Source: Luteibacter aegosomatis
GTDB lineage: Bacteria > Pseudomonadota > Gammaproteobacteria > Xanthomonadales > Rhodanobacteraceae
Direction: 5' to 3'
Length of the DNA stretch: 64,000 nt
Assembly: GCF_023078455.1 (NCBI RefSeq)
Contig: NZ_CP095740.1
Coordinates: 2,220,001 to 2,284,000, forward strand
Shown: positions 18,801 through 25,332 of the stretch, piece after piece
How positions within the stretch are numbered: position 1 is the first letter of the stretch
Layout: each line of letters opens with the position of its first letter
Translations under genes and position numbers: made by a program
Notes under the pieces: model-generated
What the model was told of the DNA's origin: nothing
Seen by the model: only the letters and a program-made list of their open reading frames with translations
The model's database searches: none

Positions 18801-18932
18801 CGATTGCGCCATGACGCCCTGCGCGCAGGCCAGCAGGACCGACGCCGCCAGCATGCGACGCGCGAACCGGGCGCCGAGGTGGATACCCATGGTGCGTGCC
18901 CCCGCACGACCGCCTCCGTTCGAACTGCTCAT
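15900..18932 (-). CDS. TonB-dependent receptor, Oar-like, with N-terminal carboxypeptidase-regulatory-like domain
   Basis: 1010 residues. The ATG at 18932 follows GGGGAG at eight bases; a longer in-frame extension exists but overlaps the upstream kinase gene. A signal peptide (MLAASVLLACAQGVMA) precedes a 90-residue beta-sandwich (SLTGGLYGHESAGDGVIVRV to LNPGDYQVSLVRG) of the CarboxypepD_reg type. The plug shows IDALPVDRSPESIARLDSSVRFD and FVSIGGASPAENRYYYN. The barrel runs from about residue 260 to a terminal aromatic-rich strand (SMVLRYTFQ). Oar-like receptors import large or oligomeric substrates. It lies between a sugar kinase gene and the GH20 gene, so it probably serves the exo-glycosidases encoded with it. 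Confidence 0.92.
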   Translation of the reverse strand: MSSSNGGGRAGARTMGIHLGARFARRMLAASVLLACAQGVMAQSLTGGLYGHESAGDGVIVRVSSRATGFTKDVAPDANGRYALAGLNPGDYQVSLVRGSETLSQQDVTVNPNRSAAVPDLGGTAAAATAAPAGTEDLGGVRVSATAMATDVTPIDVSTPELSTSYNYRLIDALPVDRSPESIARLDSSVRFDQHNTGFVSIGGASPAENRYYYNEFDVTNDKTSLGSTELPAEAISDTQLITSGAGASWTNATGGILSSTIKQGTNDFKAGYSVYFTPPTSRLLNPRSHNSLNAIGDYYGYASANTHDGLAQQYLWASGALVKDELFFFALLGNEPASKADAYSQTQKQVSSVRDKNYLLNLTWNISNDQSLNVLAHRDYSQSFNNYYHLTRNYDPQSVGGFFGWSQTRTDSRFLIGNYHWQIDDDLSLRLMGGYLGSIVYSPSSGEQNTEFPYVTSYDSATQVQTNIGRNTAAYVYSPSDYWRRGWKGDLTWQLGDHKLVFGGEYYKHSLASTTDSVPAGWYTYYDQPNVTLQNGSISPADGRYVSQYVDIEGGSFETINKGAYVEDYWQAANRVLIYGALRWDNYIYKDGVGHQFMRLPITSPRLGVSWDVDGDSSLKVGGSLGKYTIPLPSSFSFGVAEPRSTYTNYYTYTGVDPNTQAPLGLTQIGNSYIQNQGVPTPAQIAATDVKAPYQYEAQLYAQKQLTPAWSGLVQLGWVDLRRIVEDTCYGGGVQAYAQAQGYAGYQQDNHTCWLINPGEAFTLKRDYDGDGQLEALRIPGGALDLPKPRHKYYNLKLALTHASTPAEPYFLNLSYTYAREYGNTNGLIDEERRSAGWIGQTQAFNYPALEYGGNGDLAGDIRHSLTATGTYDFANGLSLGGVFSAHTGAPTSCLGTVPDKDDPAFNAPQSSHYCDGVVRKQGDDRRLPFFWQLDLSATYRWKIDQDNDLSLQLRMTNVTNRQGTIDINQVYDTGTLNDDNSAIRSVNYHAATWQLPRTTSMVLRYTFQ

Positions 18933-18989
18933 GTTGACGACTCCCCGTTCAGGCCCGCTCGACGTTCGCTGCGCTGGGCCCGGCAACAA

Positions 18990-19022
18990 CGAAAAAAGCG
19001 GCATGCCATCGCGGACGCCGCC
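18990..19022 (-). terminator. Possible terminator or attenuator between kinase and receptor genes
   Basis: Read on the minus strand, GCGGC and GCCGC arms flank a short loop and are followed by TTTTTT. It lies just after the kinase stop and about 60 bases before the receptor start. The stem is short and interrupted, so partial rather than full termination is likely. The 103-base gap otherwise holds only the receptor's ribosome binding site. Confidence 0.45.
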
Positions 19023-19035
19023 TTCGGTGGATGGG

Positions 19036-20073
19036 TCAGGGACCGACGCCCACGCGCGCCCTGGCATGCAGCGTGGCCGCGCCGACGACACCGAGATGCC
19101 CGTGATCGACGAGCCAGACGGGCACCTGCTCCAGGAACGGGCGCATCACGCCCTTGTTGAAGAAGCGTTCGGCGAAACGGCTGGAAAGGATGAATTCGCG
19201 CATTTGCGGCAGGATGCCGCCGGCGAGGAACAGGCCGCCGCGTGCGCCGTAAAGCATGGCCAGGTCGCCGGCGAATCCGCCGAGGACGGCACAGAACACG
19301 TCCAGCGCGATACGTGCAACCGGATCGGTACCGGCGATGCCGGCCGCGCTCACGGCGCCGGGCGTCGTCCAGGTGGCTTCGCTGCCTTTCAATTCGGCGA
19401 CGGCGCGATAGGTATTGAGCAGGCCCGGACCGGAGAGGATCGCTTCGCAGGAAACGTAGGGACGCGTGCGCGAGAGGATGCGCAGGATCTCGACTTCGAG
19501 TTCGTCGCCCGGCGCGAGCGCGATCTGGCCTGCTTCCGTGGAGAGCACCTGTGCGTGGGGCGAACCCGGTAGCAGCACGGCCGAGCCCAGTCCGGTGCCC
19601 GGGCCCATGACGACGACCGGTGCGCGGTGGTCGCCGACGGCGCCGGGGAGGATGGTGGTGGCCTCGGCACGGTCGACGAACTGGCTGGCGTAGGCGACGG
19701 CTTCGAAGTCGTTCACCACGTCGAGCGCGTCGGTGTGGAGCACCGAGCGGATGTCCGACAGCGACACGCGCCAGGGCAGGTTGCCGTTGGTGACGTTGTC
19801 GCCGAGCACGAAGCCGGCGATGGCGATGGCGCAACGTTCGATGCCCCACGGGGCGACGTGCGACTGGGCGGCGAGGAAGTGGTCGAGGATCGCGGCGAGG
19901 CTGGGCCATTCGGCACCGACGTAACGGTGGTGGCAGAGCACCCGTACGTTGCCGTCGCTGTCGTTCGCCACCAGCGCGATGCGGGCGTGGGTGCCGCCGA
20001 CATCGGCTGCGAGGATCGGTCGTGCGGCCTGCGTGGAGGACGCAACGACCGACTGATTGACGAACTTCCCCAT
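19036..20073 (-). CDS. Glucokinase-family sugar kinase (glucose or N-acetylglucosamine kinase)
   Basis: 345 residues of the Glk (PF02685) family. ILAADVGGTHARIALV is the ATP phosphate-binding motif, AIAIAGFV and NGNLPW line the sugar site, VNDFEAVAYA is the conserved Asp region, and VVMGPGTGLGSA is the second phosphate-binding loop. GGLFLAGGI lies near the C-terminus. The start at 20073 is preferred because upstream codons would overlap the operator at 20136-20149. It has no signal peptide and acts in the cytoplasm. Xanthomonas has glucokinase-like enzymes assigned to GlcNAc phosphorylation; given the GH20 and GH18 neighbours and the shared operator, GlcNAc kinase is a good hypothesis, glucose kinase the default alternative. 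Confidence 0.88.
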   Translation of the reverse strand: MGKFVNQSVVASSTQAARPILAADVGGTHARIALVANDSDGNVRVLCHHRYVGAEWPSLAAILDHFLAAQSHVAPWGIERCAIAIAGFVLGDNVTNGNLPWRVSLSDIRSVLHTDALDVVNDFEAVAYASQFVDRAEATTILPGAVGDHRAPVVVMGPGTGLGSAVLLPGSPHAQVLSTEAGQIALAPGDELEVEILRILSRTRPYVSCEAILSGPGLLNTYRAVAELKGSEATWTTPGAVSAAGIAGTDPVARIALDVFCAVLGGFAGDLAMLYGARGGLFLAGGILPQMREFILSSRFAERFFNKGVMRPFLEQVPVWLVDHGHLGVVGAATLHARARVGVGP

Positions 20074-20135
20074 TCGACGTCCCGTACTTCCGGCCGCTCG
20101 CATTGCGCGAAAACGACCCGAGTTTTTCCCGTCGG

Positions 20136-20149
20136 TGACAACGTTGTCA
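20136..20149. promoter_or_regulatory. LacI-family-type operator, copy 2 (TGACAACGTTGTCA)
   Basis: A perfect 14-base palindrome whose centre is about 70 bases upstream of the kinase start, in the expected promoter region. It shares the 12-base core GACAACGTTGTC with 810-821 and 51253-51264. It is the best-extended of the three copies. Confidence 0.75.
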
Positions 20150-20297
20150 ATGAATTTGATGTTTACTGGTGAAAACAAGTGAAAATCATAAACGGATCTT
20201 GTTTTTTCATAACGCCTGCCTTGCGTGCGGGATTACCCCGTTAGGGTGAACCGTTATGGTGGTGGAGAACGCCAGGCATCTTGCGGAAATTGAAGAC

Positions 20298-20309
20298 GAA
20301 AACGTTTTC
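20298..20309. promoter_or_regulatory. Second type of LacI-like palindrome (GAAAACGTTTTC)
   Basis: A perfect 12-base palindrome with central CG, 168 bases before the small secreted-peptide gene at 20477. Its half-site (GAAAAC) differs from GACAAC of the other three operators, so it may answer to a different LacI/GalR-family regulator. It could also occur by chance; only one copy was noticed. Confidence 0.4.
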
Positions 20310-20361
20310 CCGACCCAAACGTGCCGTCCGGGTAGAAGCTGCTCGCCCTGGGTGGTGAGAT

Positions 20362-20449
20362 GATCGGGGTCTCGCCTGGCGAGACGCTCCGACCCGGATC
20401 GGCATCCGCGGTTGGGGCATGACCGCCGCGACCGCTCGCTGGGTCGCGG
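20362..20449 (+). promoter_or_regulatory. Structured leader before the small secreted peptide
   Basis: Two hairpins lie in the likely 5' untranslated region. The first pairs GTCTCGC (20369-20375) with GCGAGAC (20379-20385) and can extend outward through GATCGGG and CCCGGATC to 20362-20400. The second pairs CCGCGACC (20426-20433) with GGTCGCGG (20442-20449), ending 27 bases before the start codon. I do not recognise a known riboswitch class. Confidence 0.4.
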
Positions 20450-20476
20450 TTCCGTTCAACCTAAGGAAGGATCGTC

Positions 20477-20674
20477 ATGAAACGTGTCACTCGTTTGACT
20501 CTTGCAGCACTCGTCGGCGCCGCATCGCTCCCGGCATCGGCTGCGGATGGCTCGATGTCGTTTTGGGATCAGCTTTGGTATGCGATGACCGGGCAATCGC
20601 CGGTGACCGTTCAGGCCGATGGTGACAATGGTGGATGCATCCCCCGCGAATGCAACATTAAATTCAGTAAGTGA
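20477..20674 (+). CDS. Small secreted peptide, function unknown
   Basis: 65 residues with a strong ribosome binding site (AAGGAAGG, seven bases before ATG). A standard Sec signal peptide (MKRVTRLTLAALVGAASLPASA) would leave a mature peptide of about 43 residues that starts ADGSMSFWDQLWYAMTG and ends GGCIPRECNIKFSK. Two Cys near the C-terminus, six residues apart, could form a disulfide loop. No family is recognised. Its stop is one base from the converging stop of the membrane protein gene at 20676. The long structured leader and the palindrome upstream suggest that its expression is controlled. A host-interaction peptide, a bacteriocin-like peptide, or a small envelope factor are all open. 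Confidence 0.65.
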   Translation: MKRVTRLTLAALVGAASLPASAADGSMSFWDQLWYAMTGQSPVTVQADGDNGGCIPRECNIKFSK

Positions 20675-20675
20675 T

Positions 20676-21599
20676 CTACAGCGTCCGGATGGCGCGCCGC
20701 GTCACCCGGACGCCTGCGACCAGCGCACCCGAGATGGCTAGCGCGAGGACGACCTGGGCGCGAATTACCGCCGGGTCGAGCAGCACCGTCGTCGTGCAGG
20801 CCATGGCGATGCTGCTGAGCATGCCGGCCACGGCGCCGCCGGTCCATCCATGGCGTGCCGTGGCGGCGACGACCGGGAGCACCAGGGCAAGCCTGGCGAC
20901 CTCGCGAATCGTGGGGGCATCGGTGCGCGCCATGACGGTAAGTATGGCGATGCAAGGTACCGCGACCAACACGATGTCCCTGAACATGGGATGCTGAAGC
21001 GCATCCCGCAGTCGAATCCCTTTCACGTCGACGCCTTGGCGCAACGCCAGCACGACCGGGGTCAGGGTCAACGCGCCGAGATAGTTGCCGAGCAGGTAAG
21101 CCATGAAGTCCGGCACGGCCTCGTCGAGCCACACACCTATCGTATCTTGGCGACCCAAGTAGGCGATCAGTACCCCTATATCGCTGTGCAACGCCGTCAC
21201 CAGTGCGCAGCTCAGGGTGGCCACGAGGATGGTCGGCATCCTTGGGGCCCCGTCCGATCCGTAAAGCGGCATGCGTCGAAGCAGCACGGATATGACCGGC
21301 ATGCATAGCAGGATCGACGGAACGGAATAGTACGCACCCCACGTCACGCCGAAGTCGGGAATGCACAGAACAGCGGATTCGATGACGGGAAGCGCCTCGC
21401 CCACCACGAGAGCCGGCCAGAACTTCCGTGGCACCAGCAGCAGGCACGCGAGACGAAGCCCGGACATCAGGATCCAGTGCGAGAACGAAAAATGCTTCGC
21501 GAGCTCGTAACACGCGGCATAGGCCGCCGCTACGGCCAGATGATGCCCAAGATGAACCCTGTTGGCATTGACCCCTTCCACTCCCACCTCCGCATCCAT
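20676..21599 (-). CDS. MASE1-like integral membrane protein, paralog 4 of 4
   Basis: 307 residues, almost entirely transmembrane (about eight helices). The shared motif is MSGLRLACLLLVPRKFWPALVVGE in the second helix pair, followed by a YLLGNYLGALTLTPVVL segment and a late PVVAATARHGWTGGAVAGMLSS segment. These recall MASE1 sensor domains, which are normally fused to histidine kinase or GGDEF output domains; here nothing follows the last helix except RRAIRTL. It is separated by 179 bases from the next paralog upstream, so it may have its own promoter. The start at 21599 is uncertain because GTG codons a few residues in have better upstream purines. Sensor, scaffold or transporter roles are all inference. 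Confidence 0.75.
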   Translation of the reverse strand: MDAEVGVEGVNANRVHLGHHLAVAAAYAACYELAKHFSFSHWILMSGLRLACLLLVPRKFWPALVVGEALPVIESAVLCIPDFGVTWGAYYSVPSILLCMPVISVLLRRMPLYGSDGAPRMPTILVATLSCALVTALHSDIGVLIAYLGRQDTIGVWLDEAVPDFMAYLLGNYLGALTLTPVVLALRQGVDVKGIRLRDALQHPMFRDIVLVAVPCIAILTVMARTDAPTIREVARLALVLPVVAATARHGWTGGAVAGMLSSIAMACTTTVLLDPAVIRAQVVLALAISGALVAGVRVTRRAIRTL

Positions 21600-21778
21600 T
21601 CGGTGAATGACCCTGCTTTCGGGTGTTCTCCCGTACCGTGGGCAGGGAGGAATCGGCGACCGTCAATTGGCAAGTCTGCCTCAGTGAGGCGGGCGAACGC
21701 ATCCCTTCGCCGCGAACTGCTGCCTGAAGTGCTTACTGGTACTCATTCGCAGGCATGGGAAAGGTTGCGGATGAAACA

Positions 21779-23008
21779 CTAAGCTCGTTGCGGAGCGTGC
21801 CGAATACGTGCCGACCGGCCGGGTTCGCATTGTGCCAGGCGTGCGTTCCCGCGTACGGGCTTCACGACAATCCATGCGGCGGAGATACCGACAGTGAGGA
21901 AGGTTTGCGCGTAGAGCGTCGCAGGGTCGCCGGTGGGGTCGACCATGCAGGTCGCGGCGACAACAACAAGGAGTACGCTCAAGACGGCGCCTCCCGCGCC
22001 GATTTTCCGGAACCTCCGCGCCCAGCCAAGTCCGCGTTCGAAATAGGAGAACGTCCGCTTGTTTCGAAGCCATAACGGCGAGTACGAGCGGAAGGTGCGT
22101 ATCGGCCGGGACGGGCGCGTGGCCACCAGGGCGCCGGTGATGACCAGGGCGAGCATGCCTTCGGCGCGCATCGTCACGGGGTCCAGGGTCTTGTCGAAAA
22201 TGCAGTGCATCGCAATGCTGGAGAGTAGAGCTCCGGCCGCTACGCCCGGCCTGCCGTGGCTTGCGGTCATGGAAACGACGGGCACGATGACCGCCAGTTG
22301 GGCGAAGGTTCGAGCTTCGGGCGTGTCGATCCTTGACGCAGCCACCACGATCGTCAAGTACGGAGCGACGAGCAGGAGGGCGTCGTGCAATAGCGGGCGC
22401 CATGGAAAACCCCGCCAGGACTTGCGCAAATATCCATGCAGCACCAACACCAGGGGCGCGCTGGTCAGCGCACCGAGATAGCTGCCGATGACGAAAGAGA
22501 GGGTTTCAGGAATGATCGACTGTCCCCAAGCCTGCACCGGCTCGGGATAGGAGAGGTATCCGGGAAACGAGAGCAGATTGACCTGGATCGCGCGTACAAG
22601 GGAAGAAACGAGTGCCACGGCAAGTAAGAAGTCGACACTTACGTTGTTTTTCCGGTCATGCAGGGACATGCGCCTGAGCATGAGGGTGACGATGAGCATG
22701 GATGTAACGATGAACGGATACGAGGACGTCACGGCCCACAGCGTGCCGAACTTCTGCGCGTGGGAGATGGTCTTCCACAGGACGGGGATCAACTCTCCCA
22801 CCGCCAACGCGGGCCAATATCGTCGCGGTACGAGAAGTAGGCAACTGAGACGGAGGCCCTCGGTGATGACCCAGTGCGATGCCATGAAGAGATACAGCGC
22901 TTGGTAGATCAGGGCGTAAGCGGCGACCACCGAAAGATGGTCACCGAAGGGAATCCGGAATCGCCTGCCCGTCGATTCGATCACGTATCCAGATGTCGTG
23001 TCGTTCAT
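21779..23008 (-). CDS. MASE1-like integral membrane protein, paralog 3 of 4, with extra C-terminal helices
   Basis: 409 residues from the ATG at 23008 (MNDTTSGYVIES), ten bases after the stop of the preceding paralog. It shares GLRLSCLLLVPRRYWPALAVGE and the IGSYLGALTSAPLVLVLHGYL segment with its neighbours, and a post-helix tail RPIRTFRSYSPLWLRNKRTFSYFERGL. Unlike the others it then continues with two more hydrophobic segments (GAGGAVLSVLLVVVAATCMV and a final one near FLTVGISAAWIVV) and a basic tail. No kinase, GGDEF, EAL or PAS domain is present. A longer frame upstream would overlap the neighbouring gene and has no ribosome binding site. Confidence 0.75.
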   Translation of the reverse strand: MNDTTSGYVIESTGRRFRIPFGDHLSVVAAYALIYQALYLFMASHWVITEGLRLSCLLLVPRRYWPALAVGELIPVLWKTISHAQKFGTLWAVTSSYPFIVTSMLIVTLMLRRMSLHDRKNNVSVDFLLAVALVSSLVRAIQVNLLSFPGYLSYPEPVQAWGQSIIPETLSFVIGSYLGALTSAPLVLVLHGYLRKSWRGFPWRPLLHDALLLVAPYLTIVVAASRIDTPEARTFAQLAVIVPVVSMTASHGRPGVAAGALLSSIAMHCIFDKTLDPVTMRAEGMLALVITGALVATRPSRPIRTFRSYSPLWLRNKRTFSYFERGLGWARRFRKIGAGGAVLSVLLVVVAATCMVDPTGDPATLYAQTFLTVGISAAWIVVKPVRGNARLAQCEPGRSARIRHAPQRA

Positions 23009-23018
23009 CGCATCGTAC

Positions 23019-24020
23019 TCAAGGTGATTCGGTCGAGCGTCGAAGGCGAGTCCATACCGTGGCGACGCCCCGCTCGAAGTAAAAGCTTGCACGGTCGAAC
23101 CTGACCCGGATTTCCGGATGGGCACTGAATGTGCGAACGGGACGGGAAGGCTCGGTCGAGACCAGGGCGGCCGTGATGACGAGTGCGAGGAATCCTTCGG
23201 CGCCGAGCGTCCGCGGATCGGTGTCGTTGGTGAATGTCACGACCATGGCGATGATCGAGAGCGGACCGCCTACGGAAGCACCCCGTTTCCCATGGGCCGC
23301 GGTCATGGAAATGACTGGCAGGGTGATGGCCAGCTGGGCGAAGACGCTCCCTGCGGGCATTTCGGTGCTCGCTCCGGCGACGATGATCGACAGGTATGGA
23401 ACCACCAGGAATACGGCATCAAGTATCAATGGTAGCCATTGGATCTTGCGCCGCCGGTGGCGAATGTACTCGCGCAGCACCAGCGCGAGGGGAACGATAG
23501 TGAGCGTACCTAGGTAATATGCGAAGACAAAAAGGGGATAACCCGTCATGGCATCCGTCGACCACGCGTACAGAGGGTCCGGATATGACAGGTAGGCGAC
23601 GAACGCGGCTGCGGCGGTAAAGATCGGGGTGACGACGGAGCAGGCCAGAGCAAGCACGAGGGCCGTGGTCATGCGCATATCGCCCTTGGAGTCATGCAAG
23701 GGCATGTGTCTGGTCACGACCCTGAAAACGGTCATGCAGATCAGGATGAAAGGAAATGAGGAGGTCAGCGCCCACGGCAGGCCGAATCGGTGCGCGTTGA
23801 CCAGGTTCTTGTCGAGCAGGGCGAGGGTGTCCGCCACCACGAGCGCAAACCAATACCTGCGCGGCACAAGCAGGAGGGCACCGACGCGGATAGCGGAAGG
23901 TATGACCCACTGCGATACCGAGAACGGCTCAAGCAGATGGTAGATCGCCACGTAGGCCGCCACCACCACGAGTTGGTCGCGGAAAGCGACGCGGCGTCGC
24001 CTGGTGAATGGCTCAGTCAT
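23019..24020 (-). CDS. MASE1-like integral membrane protein, paralog 2 of 4
   Basis: 333 residues, start MTEPFTRRRRVAFRDQLVVVAAYVAIYHLL. It follows the first paralog by 13 bases and precedes the third by 10, indicating one transcript. It has the signature IRVGALLLVPRRYWFALVVAD, the YYLGTLTIVPLALVLREYI segment, and a tail RPVRTFSAHPEIRVRFDRASFYFERGVATVW that is nearly shared with paralogs 1 and 3. The tail is the only sizeable cytosolic stretch and is conserved among three paralogs, so it may be a contact surface. No enzymatic domain is seen. Confidence 0.75.
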   Translation of the reverse strand: MTEPFTRRRRVAFRDQLVVVAAYVAIYHLLEPFSVSQWVIPSAIRVGALLLVPRRYWFALVVADTLALLDKNLVNAHRFGLPWALTSSFPFILICMTVFRVVTRHMPLHDSKGDMRMTTALVLALACSVVTPIFTAAAAFVAYLSYPDPLYAWSTDAMTGYPLFVFAYYLGTLTIVPLALVLREYIRHRRRKIQWLPLILDAVFLVVPYLSIIVAGASTEMPAGSVFAQLAITLPVISMTAAHGKRGASVGGPLSIIAMVVTFTNDTDPRTLGAEGFLALVITAALVSTEPSRPVRTFSAHPEIRVRFDRASFYFERGVATVWTRLRRSTESP

Positions 24021-24033
24021 TCTATCGATGGAA

Positions 24034-25095
24034 TCAGTCGAGGTCTGCTACGCAAGTCCGATCCGCCTGTTGAACGGTGATCACGAAACGACGCCGCCGT
24101 ATGCCCACCAGGATCCGGGCGAGGCGTCTTTCAACGAAGAACGAGACCCTATCGAGGCGAGCTTGTATCACCGGGAATCCGCCGAACGTGCGAACCGTCC
24201 GGAACGGCCGGGTCGAGAACAGGGCCGCGGTGATGACCACGGCCACCAACGCCTCGGCGCCTACCGTGGCGGGGGCGAGCTCGGTGGTGAACGCGCAGGT
24301 CATCGCAACGCTCGACAGTAAGGATCCCAGGGCGGCGCCCCGCTTTCCATGGTGCATGGTCAACGCGATGAGGGGCAGGACGATGGCCAGCTGGACAAAA
24401 GCGCATGCGGCGAAGGTATCGGTGCGCGCCGTGGCGACCACGATGGCGAGGTAAGGGATGACGAGCAGGAACGCTTCGTGCAGCAACGGCCACCAGTGGG
24501 AGGTGCGCCGACGGCGACGCAGGTATTCGTGCATGACCACGACGATGGGGACCACCGTGAGCGTGCCGAGGTAGTGGCTGATGATGAAGGAAGGGGTGAA
24601 GGTGCCGACGGAAGCCCACCAGGCTTGCACGGGATCGGGATGCGACGCATACCCCAGAAACCCGATCGTCAATGTCCATAGCGTCATGATCACGGACAGC
24701 GCGACGTTGAGGCCCAGCACCGTGGTGATGCGCAGGTTGCCGTCGGTGTCGCGCAGGGGCATGCGTCTGACGACCGCGGTGAAGAAGGGCATGCAAACGA
24801 CGATGAAGGGAATCGATGCTCCGATCGCCCACGGCATGCCGAACACCTGCGCATGCGAGATGATTTTTTCGAGTACGGGAAGCGTTTCGCCGATCGCCAG
24901 CGCCAGCCAATACCGACGCGGCACCAGCAGAAGGCAACTGAGGCGCAGCCCCGACATAAGGTTCCAATGGTCGAACATGACCAGGTTGAACAGGTAGTAG
25001 ACCAGGGCGAACGCCACGACGACGGCGATGTGATCGCCGAAGGGAATCGCGAACCGGTTGCTGCGCAAATTCAAACCACCCACCCCTGAAAACAT
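24034..25095 (-). CDS. MASE1-like integral membrane protein, paralog 1 of 4
   Basis: 353 residues from the ATG at 25095. Ribosome binding is poor there; GTG or TTG codons within the first eight residues, after AGGGG, are alternative starts. The signature is MSGLRLSCLLLVPRRYWLALAIGE, then ISHYLGTLTVVPIVVVMHEYLRRRRR, and a tail RTVRTFGGFPVIQARLDRVSFFVERRL. It is the first gene of a run of four read away from the two-partner secretion genes, with a shared 230-base divergent control region. Longer in-frame extensions run antisense through tpsB and are not credible. Confidence 0.75.
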   Translation of the reverse strand: MFSGVGGLNLRSNRFAIPFGDHIAVVVAFALVYYLFNLVMFDHWNLMSGLRLSCLLLVPRRYWLALAIGETLPVLEKIISHAQVFGMPWAIGASIPFIVVCMPFFTAVVRRMPLRDTDGNLRITTVLGLNVALSVIMTLWTLTIGFLGYASHPDPVQAWWASVGTFTPSFIISHYLGTLTVVPIVVVMHEYLRRRRRTSHWWPLLHEAFLLVIPYLAIVVATARTDTFAACAFVQLAIVLPLIALTMHHGKRGAALGSLLSSVAMTCAFTTELAPATVGAEALVAVVITAALFSTRPFRTVRTFGGFPVIQARLDRVSFFVERRLARILVGIRRRRFVITVQQADRTCVADLD

Positions 25096-25224
25096 GGTGC
25101 CGCGACATGGCCGCACCGGGCCTGGCATGGGGTCGGAGCCTATACCTTCCCGGTGGGAAAAGTCACGGCGGCTGCCGATTTCGCGCCCCTTTCGGGGTGA
25201 GTAAGTCCTTACGAAAATCGCTCC

Positions 25225-25251
25225 TAAAGTTCCTGCGAATCCTGCCGAAAA
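25225..25251 (+). promoter_or_regulatory. Sigma-28 (FliA)-like promoter upstream of tpsB
   Basis: TAAAGTTC (25225-25232), eleven bases, then GCCGAAAA (25244-25251). The enterobacterial FliA consensus is TAAAGTTT-N11-GCCGATAA, so seven of eight positions match in each box and the spacing is exact. It lies 82 bases before the tpsB ATG, in the correct orientation, in the gap between divergent genes. Confidence 0.6.
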
Positions 25252-25332
25252 CGTACTTCGAGAACCGGGCGCGGCCACTCGAGACGGGTTCCCGCGTGCC
25301 ATAACCAGGACGGTCGTGGAGTAGTGCAACGC

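Noticed and set aside
18933..19091. 53-residue N-terminal extension of the second TonB receptor
   Set aside because: It overlaps the kinase gene in another frame and precedes the real signal peptide; ATG 18932 has GGGGAG upstream.
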